Assembly: GCA_031402355.1 (NCBI GenBank)
Contig: JANNSG010000143.1
Span: 1-32,849 of the forward strand
Length of the DNA: 32,849 nucleotides
From: JACMNW01 sp031402355
Lineage (GTDB): Bacteria > Pseudomonadota > Alphaproteobacteria > Rhodobacterales > Rhodobacteraceae
Direction: 5' to 3'
Under the pieces are notes generated by a model, which searched no databases, was not told where the DNA came from, and saw nothing but the letters and a program-made list of their open reading frames with translations. Positions within the stretch are counted from its first letter, which is position 1. Each line of letters begins with the position of its first letter. A program made the position numbers and the translations under genes. Shown piece after piece: positions 13,190 through 20,949 of the stretch.

Positions 13190-15319
13190 ATGACAAATCC
13201 CCATGGTGACTGGGCCGCAGCGGCGAAGGCCGAACTGAAGGGCCGCGATCCCGACAGCCTGATCTGGCAGACGCTGGAGGGCATTTCCGTCAAGCCCTTG
13301 TATACCAGCGCAGATCTGGAAGGTTTGGGGCATCTGGGCGGCATGCCCGGGACCGCCCCCTTCACGCGCGGCGTGCGTGCCACGATGTATGCCGGACGGC
13401 CATGGACTATCCGGCAATATGCCGGGTTTTCAACGGCCGAAGCATCGAACGCATTTTACCGCAAAGCGCTGGCCGCCGGGCAACAGGGCGTGTCGGTCGC
13501 TTTCGATCTGGCAACCCACCGGGGCTATGACAGCGATCATCCGCGCGTTGAGGGCGACGTTGGCAAGGCAGGCGTCGCGATAGACAGTGTTGAGGATATG
13601 AAACTACTGTTTGACGGCATTCCGCTGGAAAAAGTCAGCGTTTCCATGACGATGAACGGTGCCGTAATTCCGATACTTGCGGCCTTCATCGTGGCGGGTG
13701 AAGAACAGGGCGTGCCGCGAAGCGCCCTGTCCGGCACCATTCAGAATGACATCCTGAAAGAATTCATGGTGCGCAACACCTATGTCTATCCACCCGAGCC
13801 GTCGATGCGGATCGTCGCCGACATCATCGAATACACGGCGAAAGAGATGCCGAAGTTCAATTCGATCTCTATCTCGGGCTATCACATGCAAGAGGCGGGG
13901 GCGAACCTTGTGCAAGAACTGGGGTTCACCCTGGCCGACGGGCGCGAATATGTGCGCACGGCGATTGCACGCGGCATGAAGGTGGATGATTTTGCACCGC
14001 GTCTGTCGTTCTTTTTCGCGATCGGGATGAACTTTTTCATGGAGGCGGCAAAGCTGCGCGCCGCGCGGTTTTTGTGGCACCGGATCATGACGGAATTTGG
14101 TGCGCAAAAGCCCGAATCCCTGATGCTGCGCACCCATTGCCAGACATCGGGCGTTAGCCTGCAAGAACAGGACCCCTACAACAACGTGGTGCGCACGGCC
14201 TTTGAGGCGATGTCGGCGGTGTTGGGCGGTACGCAAAGTCTGCACACCAATGCGCTGGACGAGGCGATGGCGCTGCCGTCAGATTTCGCTGCGCGAATTG
14301 CGCGCAATACGCAATTGATATTGCAAGAAGAAACCGGCGTGACCCATGTTATTGATCCGCTGGCGGGCAGCTACTATGTCGAAAGTCTGACAGCGGCTTT
14401 GGCGACGGATGCCTGGGCTTTGATCAGCGAAGTTGACGCAATGGGCGGCATGACGAAAGCCGTTGCATCCGGTATGCCCAAGCTGCGCATCGAGGAATCT
14501 GCCGCCAGACGTCAGGCGGCGATTGATCGCGGCGACGAGGTGATCGTTGGCGTGAACAAATACCGGCTAGACCGGGAAGAGCCGATTGATCTGCTGGATA
14601 TCGACAATGTGGCGGTGCGCGATGCGCAGATCGCCCGGCTGAAGTCTATTCGGGCGACACGCGATGAAACCGCTTGCAAGGCAGCACTTGCGGCAGTGAC
14701 GGCCACTGCGGTCTCGACCGGCAATCTACTGGCCGCTGCCGTTACGGCGGCGCGTGCCCGGGCGACCGTGGGGGAAATCAGTCTGGCAATGGAGCAGGTA
14801 TTTGGCCGGCACCGGGCCGAGGTCAAGACGCTGGTCGGGGTCTATAGTGCGGCCTACGCAGGCGATGCGGGACTTGCGGCCATTCAGAAGGACGTCGAAG
14901 ATTTCGCCCTGCACGAAGGCCGTCGCCCCCGGATGCTGGTGGTGAAGATGGGGCAAGACGGCCATGATCGCGGCGCAAAGGTCATTGCCACGGCCTTTGC
15001 CGATATCGGCTTTGATGTGGATGTGGGGCCCTTGTTCCAGACCCCGGAAGAGGCCGCACAGGATGCCATGGACAATGATGTTCATGTGATCGGCATCTCC
15101 AGTCAGGCTGCCGGACACAAGACGCTGGCACCAAAGTTGGTGAAGGCTTTGCAGGCGGCAGGTGCGGGCGATATTCTGGTGATCTGTGGCGGCGTAATTC
15201 CGCAGAAGGATTACCAGTATTTATATGATCGCGGCGTGAAAGCCATCTTCGGGCCGGGCACCAACATCCCCGACGCGGCACGCGACATTTTGCGGCTGAT
15301 CCGGGCTGCAAAGGCTTAG
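13190..15319 (+). CDS. mcm: Methylmalonyl-CoA mutase (adenosylcobalamin-dependent, single chain)
   Basis: Isomerises (R)-methylmalonyl-CoA to succinyl-CoA, the last step of propionyl-CoA assimilation and a step of the ethylmalonyl-CoA pathway. It has 709 residues, the size of the homodimeric form. The substrate-binding barrel includes RPWTIRQYAGFSTAEASN, SISGYHMQEAGA and HCQTSGVSLQEQDPYNNVVRT. The C-terminal B12 domain carries KMGQDGHDRGAKVIA, where His592 is the lower cobalt ligand, followed by GISSQAAGHKTL and ICGGVIPQKDY. I chose ATG 13190 because AAAGGAAG (13174-13181) is 8 nt upstream; an upstream ATG at 13157 lacks such a site. Methylmalonyl-CoA epimerase and the G-protein chaperone are not in this window. 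Its stop overlaps that of nhaA tail to tail. Confidence 0.96.
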   Translation: MTNPHGDWAAAAKAELKGRDPDSLIWQTLEGISVKPLYTSADLEGLGHLGGMPGTAPFTRGVRATMYAGRPWTIRQYAGFSTAEASNAFYRKALAAGQQGVSVAFDLATHRGYDSDHPRVEGDVGKAGVAIDSVEDMKLLFDGIPLEKVSVSMTMNGAVIPILAAFIVAGEEQGVPRSALSGTIQNDILKEFMVRNTYVYPPEPSMRIVADIIEYTAKEMPKFNSISISGYHMQEAGANLVQELGFTLADGREYVRTAIARGMKVDDFAPRLSFFFAIGMNFFMEAAKLRAARFLWHRIMTEFGAQKPESLMLRTHCQTSGVSLQEQDPYNNVVRTAFEAMSAVLGGTQSLHTNALDEAMALPSDFAARIARNTQLILQEETGVTHVIDPLAGSYYVESLTAALATDAWALISEVDAMGGMTKAVASGMPKLRIEESAARRQAAIDRGDEVIVGVNKYRLDREEPIDLLDIDNVAVRDAQIARLKSIRATRDETACKAALAAVTATAVSTGNLLAAAVTAARARATVGEISLAMEQVFGRHRAEVKTLVGVYSAAYAGDAGLAAIQKDVEDFALHEGRRPRMLVVKMGQDGHDRGAKVIATAFADIGFDVDVGPLFQTPEEAAQDAMDNDVHVIGISSQAAGHKTLAPKLVKALQAAGAGDILVICGGVIPQKDYQYLYDRGVKAIFGPGTNIPDAARDILRLIRAAKA

Positions 15320-16482
15320 GGCTTTTGGCGGCCTGCGGCGAACAAGACAGCAAACCCTAGGCAGGCAGATAGGATCGACCCGGTCAACACCCCAAGGCGG
15401 ACGGCGTTCATTTGCGCAATGTCGCTGAAGCTGAGCGAGCCTATGAACAGCGACATGGTGAACCCTATTCCGGCGAGGGCTGCCACGCCAAAGATATGAA
15501 GCCAATTGGCCCCATGTGGCAGGCGGGCGGCCCCGGTCGTCACCAGAATCCAGGTAAAGCCGAACACACCAGCAAGCTTGCCCAGCAACAGCCCCAAAGC
15601 GATGCCGGACGGCAAAGGTGTTGCAAGATCGCCAAACGAAATGCCCGTAAGGACAACCCCGGCATTGCCAAAGGCAAACAGCGGCACGATCAGGAAACTT
15701 ACATAGGGTGTCAGCCCGTCTTCCAGCGCGTGCAGCGGTGATTTGCCGTAGCGATCTTTCAGGGGCACAAAAAATGCGGTGATGACGCCCGCAAGAGTAG
15801 CGTGGACACCCGATTCCAACACCAGCACCCACAGCACGCCTCCCATCAACACGACAGGCGCTATCCGGTGCCCGCGCAGGCGGTTGTGCAGAAGCAGACC
15901 GCCCAGCGGGATCAGGGCAAGCATCAGATATGTGGCATCCAGTTTGGCCGTGTAAAACACCGCGATGATGATGATCGCACCCAGATCATCCAGAATGGCC
16001 AGCGTCAGCAGGAACACTTTCAACGATGCCGGTGCACGTTTGCCCAAAAGCGCCAGCACCCCGACAGCAAAGGCGATGTCGGTAGCTGCCGGAATGGCCC
16101 AACCGGGCAGGGTAGCGGGGCTGTTCCAGTTCAGCGCGGCAAAGATTGTGGCGGGTACAACCATGCCCCCTAGGGCAGCAAAGCCCGGCAAGACGATGTC
16201 GCGCGGATTGCGCAGCTTGCCTTCCAGCACCTCGCGTTTCAGTTCCAGCCCGATCAAGAAAAAGAAGATCGCCATCAGCCCGTCATTGACCCACAAGATG
16301 ATCGGCTTGGAGATACCGACACCGTCAACAAGGACCGAGAATTTCTTACCAAACAGCCCTTGATAGGTGTCGTTCAGCGGGGAATTGGCCACGATCATCG
16401 CAAGGGCTGCCGCCAGCATCAGCACAACGCCGCCGGCGGCTTCGTGCCGGATCAAGCGCTTGAACAGACTTTCATCAAGCAT
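15316..16482 (-). CDS. nhaA: Na+/H+ antiporter NhaA
   Basis: Inner-membrane antiporter that expels Na+ in exchange for protons and aids pH and salt homeostasis, which fits a marine lifestyle. It has 388 residues and about twelve helices. Key NhaA motifs are present: AAGGVVLMLAAALAMIVANSP in helix 1, FFFLIGLELKREV in helix 3, AIPAATDIAFAVGVLALLGKR with the helix-4 Asp, and TLAILDDLGAIIIIA with the paired ion-binding Asp residues of helix 5. The ATG at 16482 directly abuts the stop of the upstream small gene (TGAATG), so the two are translationally coupled. The final codons run into the mcm stop on the other strand. Confidence 0.95.
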   Translation of the reverse strand: MLDESLFKRLIRHEAAGGVVLMLAAALAMIVANSPLNDTYQGLFGKKFSVLVDGVGISKPIILWVNDGLMAIFFFLIGLELKREVLEGKLRNPRDIVLPGFAALGGMVVPATIFAALNWNSPATLPGWAIPAATDIAFAVGVLALLGKRAPASLKVFLLTLAILDDLGAIIIIAVFYTAKLDATYLMLALIPLGGLLLHNRLRGHRIAPVVLMGGVLWVLVLESGVHATLAGVITAFFVPLKDRYGKSPLHALEDGLTPYVSFLIVPLFAFGNAGVVLTGISFGDLATPLPSGIALGLLLGKLAGVFGFTWILVTTGAARLPHGANWLHIFGVAALAGIGFTMSLFIGSLSFSDIAQMNAVRLGVLTGSILSACLGFAVLFAAGRQKP

Positions 16483-16845
16483 TCAAAGATCAATTTCATT
16501 CGGTGAAGGCGCCAGTTCGGCCGGGGTCTTGCGGCGAATGATGATATCACCATTTTCCTGCATTTCAGGTGCATGATATTTGGTCACATCGCCCATCATC
16601 GTCAGCAATTCGTTCAGCGCCGGTTGCATTTCGCCCAAAGCCTGGCCCAGGTCCTGCATGGCAGGCTCAATATTGGACAGCAATCCCTTAAGCAGCAGCT
16701 TGGCACCTTCCTGCATCAGGTTTACGCCTTGGTCCAGATCGGCGCTGGGCAGTTCGGCATTGGGAAGATCGGCATTGGGCACGTCCTGCGCCAGGGCGGG
16801 GGACGCGGACAAACAGATCAACATGGCAAAAGCGGCGCGTGTCAT
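16483..16845 (-). CDS. Small exported protein coupled to nhaA
   Basis: 120 residues. The signal peptide MTRAAFAMLICLSASPALAQ is followed by three pentapeptide-like units (NADLP, NAELP, SADLD). A helical segment of about 60 residues rich in Leu, Met and Gln comes next (GVNLMQEGAKLLLKG through ALNELLTMMGDVTKY), then a proline-rich tail with NGDIIIRRKTPAE. I recall similar short proteins across Rhodobacteraceae, some mislabelled as AAA ATPases, but there is no P-loop here and I cannot assign a function. Export and amphipathic helices suggest a periplasmic helical bundle. Its TGA directly precedes the nhaA ATG, so expression is linked with the antiporter. Confidence 0.8.
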   Translation of the reverse strand: MTRAAFAMLICLSASPALAQDVPNADLPNAELPSADLDQGVNLMQEGAKLLLKGLLSNIEPAMQDLGQALGEMQPALNELLTMMGDVTKYHAPEMQENGDIIIRRKTPAELAPSPNEIDL

Positions 16846-16881
16846 GCGGGCAGTATGCCGTTTGTCGTCAAGGGTTTCAAA

Positions 16882-17925
16882 TCACAATCGCAGATCAAGC
16901 GTCACCGGAAAATGGTCTGATGCCGCAAGCAGTGCTTGGGCAAGATCTGGGTGTTTTTGAACCTCGGGGTCGTTGAGCGGATGCCAGATGCGCCATGCCG
17001 GGGCTAAAGCGGCAAGATCAGGTGACAGCATGATGAAATCTATCAATGCCTCGAAGTATCGCTTTTGGGGTGCAAGATAGAAGCGCGCCGTTGTCGCACT
17101 TGCCGCCAACGGATGGGCCAGCGCCATCTGGGCATGCGGATCCGTCAGGCGTAAGTCTGGCGTGGCATCGGTTCCCATCACGACCTCGACCCCGGATTTT
17201 CCGAACAGCTTTTCATAGCTGTCAATGCCCGGGCCGTCGTTAAAATCGCCCAGTACGATCAAAGGATCATGGGCTTTCAGATGCGCCTCAACGCGCTGGC
17301 GCAGCCAGATGCATTCGACCAGATGTTTGCGGCGGTTTTCAACGGAAATCCGGGCGCGTTCAGCGTCATTGCGGGTGCCGTGTGGCGCTTTGGATTTGGC
17401 ATGCACCCCGATCAGCCGCAAAACTTTGCCGGAGGCGGTGGTGATGGCCAGTTCAAGCGGTGGTTTGGAAAACCGGATCGGGTCTGACCGCCCGTCACCA
17501 TCCAGATCGGCATGATAGGTGCCATCGAAACGGGGCGCGTCGGTCTGGCCACGCCGGTCTATCGGCAGACCTTTCGGATCATGCTGGACACCCAGCCTGG
17601 CCGGATCAAACAGCAGCGCAATTTCCTGTTCGGTATCGCTGGCAAAGCCGATCATGGCCTTGCGGGCGCGCAGATCGAAATGGGCGGCAAAGCGTTCAAG
17701 CGCAGTGACGGTGGAACGTTTCCCCTGCGTATCAGGCGCTTCGATGATCATGATCGCATCGGCATCCAGCGCCTTGAAAACTGTGCCAAGGGCTGCAATC
17801 TGATCCTGACGCGAAACGCCATAGCGTTCTGACGGTGCTTTGTCGCGCAGCATTCGCCCCTTGTCATCGAACAGGGCGTTGAACCATTCGACATTGTAGG
17901 TGGCGATGCGCAGAGGGTCGCCCAT
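16882..17925 (-). CDS. Endonuclease/exonuclease/phosphatase-family protein
   Basis: 347-residue metal-dependent hydrolase of the EEP superfamily (relatives cleave DNA, RNA, sphingomyelin or phosphoinositides). Typical blocks are present in order: RIATYNVEWFNALF (metal-binding Asn), DADAIMIIEAPDT (metal-binding Glu), GVHAKSKAPHGTRNDAERAR, LIVLGDFNDGPG (catalytic Asp and Asn) and ASDHFPVTLDL (catalytic Asp-His) at the C-terminus. There is no signal peptide, so it is probably cytoplasmic. It starts three bases after the stop of the upstream DjlA-like gene, implying co-transcription. The substrate cannot be deduced. Confidence 0.87.
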   Translation of the reverse strand: MGDPLRIATYNVEWFNALFDDKGRMLRDKAPSERYGVSRQDQIAALGTVFKALDADAIMIIEAPDTQGKRSTVTALERFAAHFDLRARKAMIGFASDTEQEIALLFDPARLGVQHDPKGLPIDRRGQTDAPRFDGTYHADLDGDGRSDPIRFSKPPLELAITTASGKVLRLIGVHAKSKAPHGTRNDAERARISVENRRKHLVECIWLRQRVEAHLKAHDPLIVLGDFNDGPGIDSYEKLFGKSGVEVVMGTDATPDLRLTDPHAQMALAHPLAASATTARFYLAPQKRYFEALIDFIMLSPDLAALAPAWRIWHPLNDPEVQKHPDLAQALLAASDHFPVTLDLRL

Positions 17926-17928
17926 TGG

Positions 17929-18615
17929 TCAGGCCAGCTCTTTGGCAGAGATCTCTGCCCAGGCTGCATTGACTGCGATCAGGCGGCGTTCGGCCAGCTT
18001 GACCGCCTCGGCTGGCACCCCGCGCGCGATCATGACATCGGGATGGGTGTCACGGACGGCCTGTTTCCAGGCGGCGCGAGCGGTTTCCAGCGGCGCATTT
18101 TCCGGCAAACCCAGAACCGTATAAGGATCTTGCGCCGCGCCTTCCACAAAGCGTGCGCGCAGGCTGCGAAAGCATGTCTCGCTCAGGCCAAAGGTTGTGG
18201 AAACCTGCGCCAGAAAGGCGTCTTCCTTATCGTGATAATTGCCATCTGCGACCGCGATGTGAAACAGGCCTTCCATAAGGTCGGTCAGCACCTCGCGGTC
18301 ATCGGCGCGGAACATTGCCCGGATCTTGCGGGCATAGGCATCAAACCCCGCGACGTCCTGACGGGCCAGATTGAACACCCTTGCGGCATTCGCCTCTTCG
18401 CCATCGGGTATCGCGAAGACCTTGCGGAAGGCGGACACTTCATCACGGGTCACTTCGCCATCCGCTTTGGCCATTTTTGCGCCAAGGGCAATCACGGCGA
18501 TGGTAAAGCCGACCGAACGTTCCGGTGCCATTCGAAGGCGGTCGAACACAGCCGACAAGCCCTCGCCAGCGGCGAGAGCGGACAGCGCGTCAGCGATGCG
18601 GGTCCAGATCGACAT
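17929..18615 (-). CDS. DjlA-like TerB-DnaJ co-chaperone
   Basis: 228 residues. A TerB-like helical domain spans about 30-145 (FTIAVIALGAKMAKADGEVTRDEVSAF, then LMEGLFHIAVADGNYHDKEDAFL), with the repeated acidic DG(E/N) motifs of this fold. A C-terminal J-domain at about 158-226 (DPYTVLGLPENAP, then AWKQAVRDTHPDVM) carries the HPD tripeptide needed to stimulate DnaK. E. coli DjlA has an N-terminal membrane anchor that this protein lacks, so it is probably cytoplasmic. A proposed promoter sits so close that the transcript may begin at the ATG itself. It is the first gene of a short unit with the EEP protein. Confidence 0.88.
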   Translation of the reverse strand: MSIWTRIADALSALAAGEGLSAVFDRLRMAPERSVGFTIAVIALGAKMAKADGEVTRDEVSAFRKVFAIPDGEEANAARVFNLARQDVAGFDAYARKIRAMFRADDREVLTDLMEGLFHIAVADGNYHDKEDAFLAQVSTTFGLSETCFRSLRARFVEGAAQDPYTVLGLPENAPLETARAAWKQAVRDTHPDVMIARGVPAEAVKLAERRLIAVNAAWAEISAKELA

Positions 18616-18621
18616 GACGCA

Positions 18622-18649
18622 GCATAGCGCGGGACTGTGACAGTGTCAG
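18622..18649 (-). promoter_or_regulatory. Candidate promoter giving a leaderless djlA-like transcript
   Basis: Read on the minus strand, CTGACA (18649-18644, five of six to -35 consensus), a 16-bp spacer and CTATGC (18627-18622). Start of transcription 7 nt downstream falls at the ATG (18615). No ribosome site precedes that ATG, which agrees with leaderless initiation. The -35 overlaps the dyad TGACA-G-TGTCA. Confidence 0.3.
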
Positions 18650-18692
18650 GTGGCGAAATGCTGCAAGCGCATAAAGTTGAAAAGAGGCCCCT

Positions 18693-19307
18693 TTAACCCA
18701 GAACCCGCGTACCGGCGGGGGTTGAGAAAACTGCGCGCATGGCTTTGTGCGGGCCTTGTTCGATCCGGATCCGGGGATCCGAAAACCGGGTCCGCAGCGC
18801 GGCGGAAAAGGCGCGGGCTTGCGGATGTGCGATTTCCAGATGGTCAAGACGGATGCCCTGATCTGGCAGAAGGCGGGCCGGATGCAGCGGGCCTTGCCAT
18901 GAAATCAGGGCAGGAAAACAACCGTCAAACGGCAGGCGGCCATCTGCGGGCACTGCCATCTGCCAGCGCAGATCGCCGCGCGACAGGGCGATCGGTGTGC
19001 CGGTCCCGGGTGGGCTTATGGCAATCTCGTCCATCAGGTCGTCACAGGCCGCTATCCAGTTGGTCAGCCGTGGCGGGCCGTCGAAATGGTCCAGATCGAA
19101 CCAGCGCGGCCAATCTGGCGCCTTGGCAGCAGGATCGGCGGCGATCACTTCCAGATAGATATCGCCCAAGCCGAGAAGCTGATTATGGGTCGACATATGC
19201 GCATGTTTACCGCCCGGTGACAGCCGGACGCCAAGCGCGTCTTCAACCCAGGCCACGCCGTCTTCCAACCGGTTGGCGGATACGGCAAGATGATCAAGCC
19301 GCAGCAT
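18693..19307 (-). CDS. VOC-superfamily protein (glyoxalase-like domain)
   Basis: 204 residues. The N-terminus MLRLDHLAVSANRLEDGVAWVEDALGV is a VOC beta-alpha-beta module with a candidate metal ligand (LDHL). GKHAHMSTHNQLLGLGDIYLEVIA forms the second half, and the C-terminus has another IRLDHLEIAHPQARAF module. The layout matches the Glyoxalase_3 type, whose members lack a settled function. Its ATG directly abuts the ppx stop (TGAATG), so it is co-translated with ppx as the last gene of the AI-2E/hdaA/ppk1/ppx unit. Any role in polyphosphate metabolism is guesswork from position. Confidence 0.8.
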   Translation of the reverse strand: MLRLDHLAVSANRLEDGVAWVEDALGVRLSPGGKHAHMSTHNQLLGLGDIYLEVIAADPAAKAPDWPRWFDLDHFDGPPRLTNWIAACDDLMDEIAISPPGTGTPIALSRGDLRWQMAVPADGRLPFDGCFPALISWQGPLHPARLLPDQGIRLDHLEIAHPQARAFSAALRTRFSDPRIRIEQGPHKAMRAVFSTPAGTRVLG

Positions 19308-20870
19308 TCAGGTCTGTTTTTCGACGACCGGAACGGCCTTTAGCGCCAACGCCAGTGCATTGAAACGCGATTGTGCCACTTCGCCGAACAGTCCTTCGCC
19401 AAGTGGTGTCAGCCCCAGTTGCAGAGTGTTTTGCTTGGGCAGCCAGCGCAATTCCCCTGCAATGGCCGGGTCAGTGATCGAAAACATGGCGCCAAAGCGC
19501 ATGGCTTTGCCCAAAACCTCGGCATCTTGCATTTCGTCATCGCTAAGCAAACGAAACAGCGGCTCCAGACGTGATCCGGAATGCGAGTTCTTGTAGCGGT
19601 GCAACAAGGCCAGCCCCAGAAACACCCGGCCCGGATGATCGAGGCCGCCAAGATTGGCCCTGGTGGCATTGTCAAAACAGGCCTCTGCCCGGTAATCGGG
19701 ATGCGCGCGCCAAGTGGTATCATGCAAAAGGCAGGCCGCCTCGATCAGGCGCAGGCGTTCGCGGCTGGCGGTCCTGAAAAGCGGTACCAGAAAATCGAAC
19801 AGCTTCTTGCCAAAACCGGGCACCCGCGCCGAGGTCAGTTCAGACATTCGCGCCGCTTCGATCAGCGGGTCACGGCGGCGCAGCCGTTCGGGCATCTGCT
19901 CGTAAAGCAGGCCCTCGCGGATGCCAAAGGCAGAGATGTCGATCTCGGTCGGTTTGAAGATGGCGATGATTTCGCGCAAGACTTCGCAGGCTTGGGGGAC
20001 CAGTTCCATCCGCTCGCCCGAGGTGCCAGTGCGGGCGCGCAGCAGGGCCAGATCATTGGCTGCAATCCAATCCAGCGTGTCGATTACGCCTTTCGGCGTC
20101 ATGCGGTATTCATGCAAAACGGTCAGCGGGTAATTGCGGCGTTCCATATCAAGTCGAGCAATGACGCGCCACGATCCGCCGACCAGATAGATACGCTCAC
20201 CGGTGGATTTCAGGTCGCTTTGCACGGCCTTCAGAACGCGGTCGATATGCGCGCGGCGTTTGTCCACCCCACCTTCCAGCTGTATCAGGCGGAACGGGCC
20301 AAGCGGTGTCGAGGCGCGCTTGCCGACCTTGCCATCGCCGATACGCGCCAATTCCATCGAATTGCCGCCCATGTCACAGACAATGCCCTTGGCGTCGGGC
20401 CAACCCAGCAGAACCCCTTGTGCGGCCAGTCGTGCCTCTTCGTCACCATCGATGACCCAAAGCTTCAGCCCGGTTTCGCGCAGCACTTCGGCCTGGAATT
20501 CCGGGCCGTCGGCGGCTTCGCGGGTTGCCGCAGTGGCAACAACCGTCAGCGGCGAAATGCCCATCCCATCGGCAAGCAAGGAAAACCGCTTCAATGCCGC
20601 CAGGGCACGTTTGCGACCAATCGGGTTCAGATGGCCGGTTTCCGCCAGACCCTTGCCAAGACCGCACATGATCTTTTCGTTGTAGAAATACGCAGGCGAC
20701 CGGGCAGCGCCATCAAACACCACCAGACGCACCGAATTTGACCCGACATCAACCACGCCGACCCGGCTAAGGGCGCGGGCGGACGGGTCCTCAAACAGCG
20801 GCCGGTTGAACGGGCCGGTGTCGTCTACGCTCGGTAGTTCAGCTGCCGATGTTCCGTCTTTGGCCGCCAT
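19308..20870 (-). CDS. ppx: Exopolyphosphatase / Ppx-GppA phosphatase
   Basis: Hydrolyses the ends of polyphosphate, or pppGpp in GppA-type members. About 520 residues. The actin-like ATPase fold shows RVGVVDVGSNSVRLVVFDG (phosphate loop 1) and GIVCDMGGNSMELARI (phosphate loop 2), with TVVATAATREAADG between them. The C-terminal half is an HD-like helical domain (LIEAACLLHDTTWRAHPDYRAE, then LGLALLHRYKNS), as in alphaproteobacterial Ppx proteins. I favour ATG 20870 (MAAKDG) because GGGG with a 6-nt spacer precedes it; an ATG at 20885 and a TTG at 20912 are alternatives. It lies downstream of ppk1 on the same strand, so polyphosphate synthesis and breakdown are transcribed together. Confidence 0.92.
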   Translation of the reverse strand: MAAKDGTSAAELPSVDDTGPFNRPLFEDPSARALSRVGVVDVGSNSVRLVVFDGAARSPAYFYNEKIMCGLGKGLAETGHLNPIGRKRALAALKRFSLLADGMGISPLTVVATAATREAADGPEFQAEVLRETGLKLWVIDGDEEARLAAQGVLLGWPDAKGIVCDMGGNSMELARIGDGKVGKRASTPLGPFRLIQLEGGVDKRRAHIDRVLKAVQSDLKSTGERIYLVGGSWRVIARLDMERRNYPLTVLHEYRMTPKGVIDTLDWIAANDLALLRARTGTSGERMELVPQACEVLREIIAIFKPTEIDISAFGIREGLLYEQMPERLRRRDPLIEAARMSELTSARVPGFGKKLFDFLVPLFRTASRERLRLIEAACLLHDTTWRAHPDYRAEACFDNATRANLGGLDHPGRVFLGLALLHRYKNSHSGSRLEPLFRLLSDDEMQDAEVLGKAMRFGAMFSITDPAIAGELRWLPKQNTLQLGLTPLGEGLFGEVAQSRFNALALALKAVPVVEKQT

Positions 20871-20949
20871 GTCTTCCCCCGGCATATTGCGGCGCAATCT
20901 TTGCCGTCTCAAGGCCGCGGGGTCAATGGTTCAAGCAGCCGCTGCGGGG

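Noticed and set aside
19581..20741. 386-codon plus-strand ORF
   Set aside because: Antisense shadow of ppx, whose two phosphate-binding loops are intact on the other strand.
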